A stretch of DNA of 64,000 nt, from NCBI GenBank assembly GCA_963575745.1, contig CAUYUJ010015295.1, positions 277,501 through 341,500 of the forward strand. Direction: 5' to 3'. Below are positions 44,201-52,460 of the stretch, piece by piece. The DNA comes from Prorocentrum cordatum (taxonomy: Eukaryota > Sar > Dinophyceae > Prorocentrales > Prorocentraceae). How positions within the stretch are numbered: the first letter of the stretch is position 1; each line of letters opens with the position of its first letter. The translations under genes and the position numbers were made by a program. The notes beneath the pieces are model-generated. The model was given only the letters and a program-made list of their open reading frames with translations. It made no database searches and was not told where the DNA came from.

Positions 44201-47200
44201 ACGGTGTGCGGGAGTCCCCCTCTCGCGGCGCAGCATCGGCGTCACCCAAACCTACTACTATTATGTGTGTGCCGCCCCCACAGGGGAGACGCGCGCGCCG
44301 AACAATCTTGTGGTGTATGTTCGGTTGCTGGCGCTGTCTGGCCGTACCGCTCGGGACACGATCCGTGGTGCGATGGTTGTGCTGCACGTGTGGGTCGGAC
44401 GCACGCCTCCGAGGAGGACAGGTGCGTTGCGCTACGGTAGTGGGGGGGCAGGGAGAAGGAAAGAGGGGGGGAGAGAGAGCAGGAGGAGGAAGGAGTGAGG
44501 GAGGAGAAGAAGCAGGAGGAGGAAGGAGAGATAAGGCGGAGAAGGAGGGAGGAGGGAGGTCGAGAAGGACGGGAAGGCGGAGGGGAGAGGAGGTGAGATT
44601 GATGATGTAGAGCATCTGATGGAGAAGTGATCGTGGAAGAGGGAGAAGGAGGCGGAGGTGGAGGCGGACGAGAAAGGATGACGAGGAGGAGGAGAAGGAG
44701 GATGAGGATGAGGAGGAGGAGAAGGATTCCCACTTCCTCGCACTATACATAATATGTATATGTATGCATGTGTCCCCCACCTGCTGGTAACCCCTGGAGC
44801 GGTGCTCTAGAGGTCGCCTGGTTTTAATTTGATCATGCCGCGGAGGGCCGACCAGCCCTGGAGGGGGAGGGCGGTAATCGAGCATTTCTCACGCCATCAG
44901 GAATCAGGAATCAGGAATCAGAGGGAGGAGAAGGAGGAGGAGGAGGAGGAAAAGGAGGAGGAGGAGGAGGAGGACCAGAGTAAGACCAAGATACATCAGT
45001 GAGTCTGCAATGCTGCATCTCGTTCTAAGTCCCCTCTCCGCACTCCCCTGGAAGCTTACCTCTTCACTACAAGAAAAGCCAAACTTGAAATACCCTGCCA
45101 TATTGGCGAGGGGCCGTTTCGAAAAAGATCTGCATTGTTAGATGTGTGGTCATCGTTCGAGGAAGTCTCAAGCAACAGTTTCGTGTTGGAAAGGAGCTTC
45201 CCTCGATTCGCGCAGTGCTGCATGTGTTGAAGCTTCCGGTCTCTATGATTTAAGGAAGTCTCAAGGGAGGGCCCCATTTCGAAAAAGAGCCGCCCTCCAA
45301 CCTCCAACCTTTTTGGCCGGCGCACGATTTACAACGAACCCGCGCGGCTCTGAGGTGAGGGCACGAGTTCGAAAATCACCACCCCTCGATCCGCAAAACG
45401 GTGTCAGCGTCTCGGACAAGCGTGCGCGGCGTGGAGGCAGAAGCCCCACTGCACAAAGGAACCGCCCTCCATCCCGGAAGCGGCTGCAGATGTCTCAGGG
45501 GAATGCGAGGGGCCCGGAGGCGACAGCACACTTTTGGAGACGGCACCTCCTCCGTCCGTGACGTTGCTGCCACGCGTTCAGGCGAGCGCGCGGCGCTAAG
45601 AAGGCGAGGGTCCCATGTTGAAGACGGCCCGTCCTCCATTGCGGAAGCTGCCGCAAGCGTCAAGGACGATGCACGCGGCGCTCAGGCGAGAGCCTCGTTT
45701 TGATGCTGAATGGACCTATCCGTGAAGCTGTTGCTGCCTCTTAGAACGACTGCCCGCGGCGCTAGTGCGAGAGCTCTATTTCGAAGACGACCCCCCATCC
45801 GTCCGCGTAAGTGTTACCAGTGTGTGGCGAATGCGCGCGGAACTCAGGCGAGGAACACACTGTGAAAACGGTCCGCCCTCCATTTTTAACCAGTTGAGAA
45901 TTCCAAGCGTCAGGGTCCCAGACGGTGAGAAAGTCTCAGGCGAAACGCCCTTGAGGCGAGAGCGTTGTTTTGAACATGAGCCGCTCTGCCTCCCTCTTGG
46001 AAGTATCACCCACATCCGCATGAGGGACATAGAGGTCAAGTAGATGACCAACGGGATCCCCATGATGAAAAGGATTCGTGTACTGGAGTCTGAGGGGCCC
46101 CCAACGGGAGCCCAAGTTAGTAGAGGAACCGCCTTCCATGAGCTGTTGCGAGTTGTAAGGCGAGTGTCCGCGGCGCTCTGGCGAGTGCCATTCACTTCAC
46201 CACATGTGCTCTATCAGTGTAACTGCTGGGCGTTGTAAGTTCCAAGGCCATGCGTGAATTGTCAGGGACATTTTCAAGCAACACGCCTGCCCCACCCTAC
46301 CAACACGTCTGGGGTGTGTCGGAGTCTATGGGAGCCTTCTTGGTTGGGCGCTTCTCATGGGGCGTCTTTGGGCCTTCTTGGGCTGTTTGGGGGCCCTCTT
46401 AGGCCCGTCTTGGGTCCCTCCGGCGGCCTTCTTGGGCCAGCTTTGGACATTCTTGGGCCCCAGCTAGGGGCCCTCTTTGGGGCTCTCAGTGGGCTCCTTT
46501 GGGCCCTCGAAGACCGCAAGGGGACTGACCTTCCTCCGAAGGGCCTGGGAAGCGAAACGCATTGAGGAACCTATGGGATACAGGCCTCGGAAAAAAGTAG
46601 CGAACACTCATGCCACATTCATCTGTGAACGCCTCCCCCTCCCCCCAATAGTCAAAGTTGGTGGTGGGTCTGATGAGTTGCACCTCGACCGCAGTCTCCC
46701 CCCGCGCGTGCCAACTTTGAGTTTTTGGGGGGCAGGGGGGGTGTTCACTCATTGCTTCCCTCCACCGTATCGATGCCTTTGTCCTTCTCAGGGGTTGCTG
46801 GGCGCCTCCTGCGGGCAGGGGTGGGCCGCCCCGGACGCCTCGGTGGCCCTCCTCGGCCATCACGGGAGCCCCTGCGGGCTCAGGATGTAGCCCCCCGGAG
46901 TAGCGTCGGGCCCGCCCGGGGAGCCTCGGCGGAGCGGCCCGTGCGCGGAGGGCGGCGTCGGAAGACTGCGGGAGCACCATCATACAGTGGGGGCGCGCAT
47001 CAAGAAACCATATGCGTTTCGTCAGAATGCCCTGTCCGCACGCTGCTCGGTGACTTCCTGCGGCCGTTCAAGGAGCTGCTGCGTTCGGAATGCCCCAGAC
47101 TTCCCCCCAGTCGCACCTCTCGTGCGGGTCTTCAGGGCTGGGTTTCTTGTGAGGGTTTCTTGCGGCCGCGCTTGCACTGTACAGCACTTAACGTGCCAGG

Positions 47201-48394
47201 AGGCAGGGTAGCGGGCTTCTGAGGAGGGGAGATCGAGAAGAGCGAGAGCAGGGCAAGCTAGGTGCGCTCGCGCCATACCTGCCATTTTGTCCTTCCAATC
47301 CGTCTTCTTCCCGTGCTTTCATTCTTGCTGTATCCGCGAACGCGTGTCGTAGCGGACCTCATCGTCTTTAAGCGCAATCGGAAGAATGGCAGAGCTGCAT
47401 ACATAGGAGGAGGAGCAGGAGGATGTGGTGTATGAGCAGGAGGGCGAGCAGGAGGAACAGGAGGAGAACGGGGGAAGGAGGAGGACGGGGACGAGTCGCA
47501 GCAGCAGGAACTGGAGTAGAAGAAACGGGGGGGGGCAGGAGGACCAGGGGAAGGTGGAGGAGAGGAAAGGTGGCGGGCTCCAACGAGGAGGAAGGACCCG
47601 GAGCCAGAAGAAAAGTACCAGCGTTGGGGCGGGAGTCCCAGTCTGAACGACGGGAGCAGAGTTCCGATCCTAACATGAGGCTCACGCTTCAGCGGGGGCA
47701 CCAGTTTCGAAGGACGGGCAACGGTCGGAGTGCAAGCATTATTGGCGAGCCAAGTTGGACAAACCCGGTGTAGATAGACCATACGCGGAGGTGGGCACGC
47801 AGCTCGTGGGCCGTCTCCGGGGGAAGGGAGCAGAGTAGTATTCATATGGAGTAGTTGCACAAGGGAGGGGGAGAAGGGAGGAGGACGACATGGCGGAATG
47901 GGGCGAGGAGGAATCAGAAAGTTGGCTGTTAGAGGAGGAGGGGGGGGGGGGAAGGAAGAGGAGCAGGAGGAAGAGGAGGAGCAGCAGCAGCAGCGGGACG
48001 GAGGAGTAGGGAGGAGGACAGAGGAAGGAGTGAGGAGGATTGTTCGGGTTCTTCGGGGAAAGACCTGAGGGCCGAGCGTGCATGGAATCCCTCAGGAAGG
48101 TGTGCTTAATAGATGCCTCGAACTGCACAAACAGCTGTGCACTGCAGCGCCACCATCGAACAACGGAGGACGATTAGGGGCAGGAGGGAGGAGTAGCAGG
48201 AGGAGGCAGGAGGCAGGAGGCAGGAGGGAAGCGGCAGGGGAGGGAGGAGGGCGAAAGGGTCCTCCCACCGTCCAGGCCTCTGGCGATCGAGCCCTCCTTC
48301 CCCCCCTGGGCCTGGAGGGAAAGCGCCGAGGTACACCATCCCCATCGACACCTTGACGTTCGACTTCGAGATGCCGACGGAGCAAGAGCCCAAG
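35191..48394 (+). CDS. axonemal-type dynein heavy chain, C-terminal part (seven exons seen)
   Basis: Seven small exons (35191-35276, 35890-35960, 36307-36421, 38975-39092, 41435-41478, 43332-43369, 48331-about 48394) join in frame into about 178 residues of the dynein heavy chain C-terminal region that follows the AAA ring. Family hallmarks in order: [13 protein letters not shown], then [15 protein letters not shown], then [14 protein letters not shown] with LKFFQNWID, then [13 protein letters not shown], then QNYARK, then YTIPIDTL with FDFE. Dynein heavy chains are ATP-driven microtubule motors; in a flagellated alga this type would sit in an axonemal arm. All phases agree. Introns use GA, GA, GT, GC, GC and GC donors, and every acceptor is AG before G. 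Earlier AAA exons were not found, and the 3' end is uncertain. Confidence 0.9.
35890..35960 (+). CDS. dynein heavy chain exon b (ESMNTVL)
   Basis: 71 nt encoding [19 protein letters not shown] and RFNR, one of the best conserved C-terminal dynein blocks. Acceptor CTATCAG before GAG; donor GAGGGG, a GA-type 5' splice site forced by the reading phase. Confidence 0.9.
36307..36421 (+). CDS. dynein heavy chain exon c ([11 protein letters not shown])
   Basis: 115 nt. It completes the split Arg codon of exon b and encodes the helix [20 protein letters not shown] and the following FNSIFNGRV. Donor GTGAAG, the only GT donor among these introns. The preceding intron holds a (GAG)n tract. Confidence 0.9.
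36600..37030 (+). repeat. repeat R11, copy A (dynein intron)
   Basis: Related along its length to 39245-39710 and 47265-47720: a GACGCATGTCATAG-like start, GCGCAATCGGA, a GGA-rich middle with a CAGCAGCAGG block, then GAGGCCCACGC with CAGCGGGAGCACCA. It lies in the intron between dynein exons c and d. No shared reading frame. Confidence 0.75.
37234..37695 (+). repeat. segment with about 65-bp direct repeats at both ends
   Basis: The AGAAACAGCGCGCGGAGGGG to CCGGACAACCTCAGGAGGG block occurs at 37245-37310 and 37640-37695. A shorter TACGCAMGACAGARATTA block precedes each (37042 and 37610). It lies within the exon c-d intron. Confidence 0.65.
38130..38600 (+). repeat. CTTGGG-type degenerate repeat array
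   Basis: Loose 15-20-bp repeats of GGGGCCGTCTTGGGG-like words inside the exon c-d intron, similar to 19126-19610. Confidence 0.7.
38975..39092 (+). CDS. dynein heavy chain exon d ([10 protein letters not shown])
   Basis: 118 nt after ATGCAG. It encodes [17 protein letters not shown], then [13 protein letters not shown], a hallmark block of the dynein C-terminal domain. It ends at a GC donor (GCGAGG) in phase 1. Confidence 0.95.
39245..39710 (+). repeat. repeat R11, copy B (dynein intron)
   Basis: Shares GACGCGTGTCATAGCGGACC, GCGCAATCGGACAA, CAGCAGCAGTAGGAA and GAGGCCCACGCCTCAGCGGG blocks with copies A and C. It lies between exons d and e. Confidence 0.8.
39800..40460 (+). repeat. (CCT)n, (GA)n and (GGA)n tracts in the dynein intron
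   Basis: (CCT)n at about 39805-39875, (GA)n at 39995-40070 and GGA-type repeats at 40090-40460. Low complexity, inside the exon d-e intron. Confidence 0.9.
40690..41430 (+). repeat. (GGA)n tracts in the dynein intron
   Basis: Pure GGA tracts at 40696-40765 and 41280-41428 around GC-rich sequence. The latter separates the duplicated exon e fragment from the real exon e. Confidence 0.9.
41200..41239 (+). pseudogene. partial duplicate of dynein exon e
   Basis: 40 bp almost identical to 41423-41462: the same GCCCCTCCCGAG acceptor side and the first 27 or so bases of exon e. It then runs into G/A-rich sequence and lacks the IYFTQ end and donor. It may act as a decoy acceptor. Confidence 0.85.
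41435..41478 (+). CDS. dynein heavy chain exon e ([13 protein letters not shown])
   Basis: 44 nt after CCCGAG. It completes the Gly codon and encodes [16 protein letters not shown] donor (GCTGCG), phase 0. The first two thirds of this exon, with its acceptor, are duplicated at 41200-41239. Confidence 0.9.
41590..41680 (+). repeat. (GGA)n tract
   Basis: GAGGAGGAGG repeats just 3' of exon e in the intron. Confidence 0.9.
41681..42960. other. intron e-f, unique part with a 120-bp inverted repeat
   Basis: Mostly unique sequence between dynein exons e and f. At 41797-41916, CACGACATGCTCTCAGAACA faces its near-complement, and TCTCAGAACATGTC occurs twice; this may be a small decayed TIR element. 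No other gene recognised. Confidence 0.4.
43105..43300 (+). repeat. (GGA)n tract before dynein exon f
   Basis: Purine repeat of GGAGGA/GGACGA words ending about 30 bp upstream of the exon f acceptor. Confidence 0.9.
43332..43369 (+). CDS. dynein heavy chain exon f (QNYARK)
   Basis: 38 nt after GGCGGCAG, encoding [12 protein letters not shown] and two bases of Lys. GC donor (GCGCGC). A very small exon, identified by the family pattern that follows the FTQ block. Confidence 0.85.
43441..43581. mobile_element. MITE3 copy C (dynein intron)
   Basis: Ends GGCGTCGCTCGGACGT and CCGCTCCAGCGATGGCC, with the CTCGGCGAGGACC block inside. It lies just after exon f within the exon f-g intron. A weak 5-of-8 flank match was seen. 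Confidence 0.7.
44040..44160 (+). repeat. (GGA)n tract
   Basis: Purine repeat in the exon f-g intron. Further GGA-rich stretches lie at 44450-44590, 44680-44725 and 44925-44975. Confidence 0.85.
44236..44430 (+). repeat. repeat R10, copy B (dynein intron)
   Basis: Related to 20122-20296: GGCGTCACCCAAAC and TACTACTATTATGTG, then GCGCGC, then GGTCGGACGCACGCCTCCGA. Here it is not interrupted by R8. Confidence 0.55.
45150..46010 (+). repeat. about 82-bp degenerate satellite, about 10 units
   Basis: Units share GCGCGGCGCTCAGGCGAGAG, a TTTCGAARACG block and CCGCCCTCCATCCGTGAAGC-type words followed by GTTGC and GTCTCAGAC. Divergence between units is high. Frames of 90-140 codons cross it, but stops and shifts break any repeat protein. 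It lies within the exon f-g intron. Confidence 0.75.
46320..46510 (+). repeat. CTTGGG-type degenerate repeat
   Basis: GGCCTTCTTGGGC, GGGGCCCTCTT and similar words, same family as 19126-19610. Confidence 0.7.
46594..46772 (+). repeat. dispersed repeat R5, copy B
   Basis: Reverse complement of 1075-1257, with GCCACATTCATC, GCCTCCCCCTCCCCC, GGTGGGTCYGATGA and CGTGCCAACTT blocks. This copy has no long direct repeats at its ends. Confidence 0.75.
47265..47720 (+). repeat. repeat R11, copy C (dynein intron)
   Basis: Shares GAACGCGTGTCGTAGCGGAC, GCGCAATCGGA, CAGCAGCAGGAACTGGAGT and CAGCGGGGGCACCA with copies A and B. It is the third of the large dynein introns to carry this repeat. Confidence 0.8.
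48331..48394 (+). CDS. dynein heavy chain exon g (YTIPIDTL)
   Basis: About 64 nt after GCGCCGAG, encoding [20 protein letters not shown] and Lys. The 3' boundary is inferred: a GA donor at GATCAT would match the other GA introns, while reading through meets an (AT)n run and then a stop. Confidence 0.8.
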
Positions 48395-48398
48395 GATC

Positions 48399-48418
48399 AT
48401 ATATATATATATATATAT
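48399..48418 (+). repeat. (AT)n microsatellite
   Basis: Ten AT dinucleotides directly after the last recognised dynein exon. Confidence 0.95.
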
Positions 48419-48424
48419 GTAAAC

Positions 48425-48506
48425 ATAAGACAAAAAATCAACAGCAATCAAACAAAACAAGCAGCAAACAAACAACCACAACAACAACCACAACAACAGC
48501 AACAAT

Positions 48507-48551
<45 letters not shown>

Positions 48552-48674
48552 AATAACAACAACACCAACAACAACAACAACAACAACAACAACAGCAACC
48601 CCAACAACAACAGCAACAACCACAACCACAACCACAACCACAACAACAACAACAACAGCAGCAGCAGCAGCAAC

Positions 48675-48711
<37 letters not shown>

Positions 48712-48870
48712 AACAACAACAACAACAACAATAACAACAACCATAACAAAGACAACCACACCAACAACCACAACAAAAACAACCACACCACCACCAACAA
48801 CAGCAACAACAACAACAACAACAACACCATCAACAACAACAACAAAAACAACAAGCAAAAAAAAGAAAAC
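48425..48870 (+). repeat. (CAA)n tract
   Basis: Nearly pure CAA repeats with occasional CCA, TAA and AGCAA variants over about 440 bp. The minus-strand translations (Val, Cys or Leu runs) are not genes. Confidence 0.95.
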
Positions 48871-48899
48871 CACAAACGCCCCACACTAGAGAGGCCCCG

Positions 48900-49745
48900 C
48901 CCGCGTGCGCTGTGCTGCCCCGTGCCCGAGGGGCTCCGGCCCTGGGCAGAGCTGCGGAGCCGCGCCGCGCCGCGCACGGCGGGGCGCTTCGGGGGAGGGC
49001 GTGGCGGGCGCGGAGGGTCCCAGCCGGGAGGCTGCGCCGCCCCCGGCGTTGCAGCAGAGCACGGCCCTGCGGGGAGGGGCGTGCCAACGACCCCCCGAAG
49101 GCGCCGAGAGAATGACGGGGGGGGGGGGAGCTGCGCGCTCGCCGGGCGGCTGGGGCCACGAGAGGCGAGCACGGCGGGGCGCTTGGGGAGCTCGGCGCGC
49201 GCGGAGGGTCCGAACCGCCCCCGCGTTGCAGCAGAGCGCGGCCCTGTGGGGAGGGGTGTGCCGACGGCCCCGGAGGCGCCCACGGAATGGCGGGGAGCTG
49301 CGTGCGAAGCTGCAATTTCTGGCCGGGAGCCGCGCCGCCCCCGCGCTGCAGCAGAGCGTGGCCCTGCGGGGAGGGGCGTGCCAACGACCCCCCGAAGGCG
49401 CCGACAGAGAATGGCGGGGGGGGGGCTGCGCGCTCGCCGGGCGGCTGGGGCCACAGGAGGCGAGCACGGCGGGGCGCTCGGGGAGAGCGCGGCGCGCGCG
49501 GAGGGTCCCAGCCGGGAGCTGCGCCGCCCCGGCGTTGCAGCAGAGCACGGCTTTGTGGGGAGGGGTGTGCCAACGACCCACAGAATGGCGGGGAGCTGCG
49601 TGCGAATCTGCAGTTTCTGGCCGGGATCTGCGCCATGCAGCAGAGCACGGCCCTGCGGGGAGGGGTGTGCCAACGACCCCGAAGGCGCCCACAGAATGGC
49701 GGGGAGAGCCGCGTGCGGCCTGCAATTGTTCTGGTCGGGGTGTGA
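48900..49745 (+). repeat. GC-rich degenerate tandem repeat
   Basis: The blocks GTTGCAGCAGAGCACGGCCC and [20 protein letters not shown] recur near 49047, 49223, 49345, 49535 and 49635, and GCCGGGCGGCTGGGGCCAC recurs twice. Spacing alternates between about 100 and 185 bp. Frames on both strands remain open through much of it, but unit sizes are not multiples of three. Confidence 0.75.
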
Positions 49746-49780
49746 GGCAGAAGAGGAGCCCGCCGCAGGCGCCGCTTGTC

Positions 49781-49924
49781 GTGGAAGATGTTTACGGCGA
49801 GTCACCGCCGCCCCTTGGCTGCTCGAAACGCCTAGCTAGCCAAGCGCTGGGCCAAAGCGAGGCAGAGTTTTTGGACTACGCGTTCCCTCAGCCGTGCTGG
49901 AAGCCCTTCGGGGTGAACACTTGG
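49781..49924 (+). other. exon-like block, paired with 51404-51555
   Basis: A plus frame carrying VEDVYGESPP, later GQSEAEFLDY and PQPCWKPFG. The second block at 51404-51555 shares the spaced residues (EDxYGESP, SxAE, PQP, W) although the DNA has diverged. The pattern suggests coding descent from a common exon. No known family was recognised. Acceptor-like GTGAGGCAG lies upstream. Confidence 0.35.
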
Positions 49925-49989
49925 GGGGGGAGAGGGGAGAAGGAGCACCAGAGTAAGCCACAGATGCATGGAAGTATCAAACGAGAGCC

Positions 49990-50290
49990 CCAGTTTGAAA
50001 CAGAGCCACCACCAATCCTGGTATGTGCTGCATGCGTTTCAGACGAATGTGCTCGCCGCTCAGGCGAGAGCTCCATTTTGAGATCGCCACCCGTATACAT
50101 TCGTAACTGCTGCAGCCTGTTAAGACTCATGCGCGCGGCGCTCGTGGGAGAGCTACATGCTGAAAACGCCCCCGCCCTTCACCTTCGCAAGAGTTGCAAG
50201 CTTTCGAGACGAGTGTGCGCGGTGCTAAGGTGATGCCTCAATTTGGACACGACCTGTGCTTCAGATGTGCAACTGATGCGCAGCCCAAGT
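49990..50290 (+). repeat. about 82-bp degenerate satellite, small array
   Basis: Units of 82 and 84 bp start at GACGAATGTGCTCGCCGCTC and GACTCATGCGCGCGGCGCTC and share CAGGCGAGAGC and TTGAAA/GAAAACG blocks with 45150-46010. Confidence 0.7.
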
Positions 50291-50420
50291 TGCAGAATCG
50301 CACATCGTGACAATGTATCAGGCGAAACGCACAGGCCGCCTTATCGTCACGCCTGGGTTGCGATTTGGAGAAGTGACCTGTAGGGAACGAATACGGGGGA
50401 GGGCAGGAAAGAGAAGGAGG

Positions 50421-50472
50421 ATGGATGGATGGATGGATGGATGGATGGATGGATGGATGGATGGATGGATGG
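50421..50472 (+). repeat. (GGAT)n microsatellite
   Basis: Thirteen near-perfect GATG/GGAT tetranucleotides. Confidence 0.95.
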
Positions 50473-51130
50473 ACAGCGCTTTGCGCTTTGAAAGATCGGA
50501 GGGTGACAGCACCAATACGAGGGGGATCGACCCGAGTCAAATCGCCCCTGAATCGTTTGCGGCCTCTGCTTTGGCTTCAAAGTTGGCGACCAAGGCCGAC
50601 ATCATCTGCTCCTGGGCAGGGGCTGAGGGAGCATCCGAGAGAGGCCGAGGAGCTAAGTTCAGCTCAACATCAACACACTTTTTTGATTCGCGGGTCGAGA
50701 GCGCACCTCTTCCAGTCGAAGCCAAGCGGGCCGCGCGAAGCTTGAATTAACAAAGAGGGGGGACAGAAGGAGCGCGGCCTGACGGCAAGGCCGGGAGGAG
50801 GTGAAGTCTCGGGATCAGGCGGTGCCGAAAACGACGTGCTTGCAAAGGAACGCCTTGTACAGGAGCCCGGTGGCGAAGTACCGGCAGAAGCAAAATGCTG
50901 TGGTTGGTGTTGCCGTCCACGGGCTCAACATCACCACACGCAACCGGCAACGCCTTATCAAGCTCCTCACGCACTAGCAGATTGGGTCCGAGACCACGGC
51001 GGAACTTGCTCAGGACATGCAGTCCCTGACGCGGCGGCTTCTGGCGGACCTCAGTGAGCTTCACAGCTCGTGCCTCTTGCAGGGCGTCGATCAACAGAGT
51101 GGGGGGTCCCAGGTTCGCCTCCCCCTTCAG
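50473..51130. other. unique block, frames on both strands
   Basis: 50820-51120 has a minus frame of about 100 codons and a plus frame broken once by TAG at about 50970. Both have plausible codon choice. No family recognised, strand undecided. Confidence 0.3.
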
Positions 51131-51139
51131 GGACGCTCT

Positions 51140-51250
51140 CGAGCGCCCCTTGGGGTGTTCTTGGGGCGCTCTTGGGCGCTCTCGGGGCCGTCTTGGAGGC
51201 CGCCTCGACCCCTCCTGGTGCTCTCTTGGGCAATTCTTGGGTCGCGCTGA
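51140..51250 (+). repeat. CTTGGG-type degenerate repeat
   Basis: GCGCCCCTTGGGGTG and TCTTGGGGCGCTCTTGGG words; a small cluster of the dispersed motif, also at 51665-51770. Confidence 0.65.
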
Positions 51251-51403
51251 GGCCCCAGATGCCCATGGGAAGCAAAGAGGCAAAAAGAAAAAACTCATAG
51301 CTGTTCCTGTTGTTCTGAAGGCCACTGGGAACTTGCGGAAAGGGCCAAAAAGAACTACAATATATATATGGCACGCCGACACCCCTCCGCAGACTACGGG
51401 GCG

Positions 51404-51555
51404 GATCGAAGACGCCTACGGCGAGTCACCGCTTGCTCCTGCATTTCTCTGGGAGCGCCTCTGTGGCCAAACGGTGGGCTTGAGTTCGGCCGAGCTGTAC
51501 GACTGTGTGCTTCCCCAGCCGTTGGGGAACTCGTTGGGAAAACACGTTTGGGAAG
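51404..51555 (+). other. exon-like block, paired with 49781-49924
   Basis: A plus frame with IEDAYGESPLAPAFLWERLC, later SSAELYDC and PQPLGNSLG. See the partner block for the shared residues. It lies downstream of the dynein exons on the same strand but does not match that family. Confidence 0.35.
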
Positions 51556-51774
51556 AGGGGGGGGCGAGGAGGAGGGGATAAGTATAATGATTAGAAAGAG
51601 GAGAAGGGAGGACGAGGAGGAGTAGGAGGAGGAGGAGGAGGAGGAGGCCTCGTACAGGCTTCTTGTGGGGCTCTTGCTTGGGAGCCTCTTGGGGCCATCG
51701 GGGATGCCTTAGAGCCGTCTTGGACCGCAGTGGGGCCATCTTGGGCCATCTAGGCCGTCGTGGAGGGCAACTTG

Positions 51775-51937
51775 TCAGGAGGGGAAAAAACACACAGACA
51801 CAATCAATCGTCTACCCCCAGGAAAATACAGGAAAATATGGGAAGTGGGGGGGAAGACAAGAATCCAGAAAGTATCTGAAAATATGGGGAATCCTTGTAT
51901 CTGTGTGTATTTATTTGTGTGTCCCAGGGCCCCTTCA
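51775..51937 (+). repeat. dispersed repeat R4, copy C
   Basis: 163 bp, from TCAGGAGGGGAAAAAACACA to GTGTCCCAGGGCCCCTTCA. Conserved with copies B and D. Confidence 0.85.
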
Positions 51938-52046
51938 CATGGGAGCATCCTGGAGGCGAGAATAGGCCCGTCCTGGCCGACTCGGCGGCCACCCGTGGCC
52001 GTCTCGGGACCCTCTTGGGCCCTCCTTACTTGCCTCTCGAGTCGGC

Positions 52047-52260
52047 TTCGAGCGATCTCGAGGGTCTGTTGGTCAGGAGGGGAGAATCCACACAGACACA
52101 ATTCATCGTCGATTCCCCCGAAAATAGGGGAGAATATGGGAAGTGGGGGGGAGGACAAAAAACCCAGAACGTATCTGAAAATATGGTGAATCCTGCCATT
52201 TGTGTGTATTTATGTGTGTCCCAGGGCCCCTTCATTCGAGCGATCTTCAAGGTCTGTTGG
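52047..52260 (+). repeat. dispersed repeat R4, copy D, with 26-bp flanking direct repeats
   Basis: The element, 52073-52234 (162 bp), lies between TTCGAGCGATCTCGAGGGTC plus TGTTGG (52047-52072) and its near copy at 52235-52260 (about 23 of 26 matching). The flanks fix the element ends as TCAGGAGGGG and CCCCTTCA. Confidence 0.8.
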
Positions 52261-52360
52261 GTCGTCTTGGCCGGTCTAAATTAAGCCCGGAAAGGAGAGA
52301 ATGCCAAAATCCTGCAAACAAGCAACTCTAGACGCTTCGAGCAACCCCACCAGCCCATTT

Positions 52361-52460
52361 CAGAAACGATGACGAGACGAGTTGCCATGATCAGGGCTGT
52401 GGAGGAGCATGCCGTTGAATGGAGGGCTGGGTTAGACATCATAACCCAAGAGAGGGAGGA
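52361..52460 (+). CDS. candidate exon, unknown protein
   Basis: After CCCATTTCAG, the same acceptor sequence as dynein exon a, a plus frame gives about 33 residues including RRVAMIRAVEEHAVEWRAGL and DIITQERED, a helical-looking segment. It then enters GGA repeats. No known family was recognised; an overlapping minus frame exists. Confidence 0.3.

Noticed and set aside
48438-49805. 455-codon minus-strand frame
   Set aside because: About a third is translated (CAA)n giving Val or Leu runs; the rest is the GC-rich tandem repeat.
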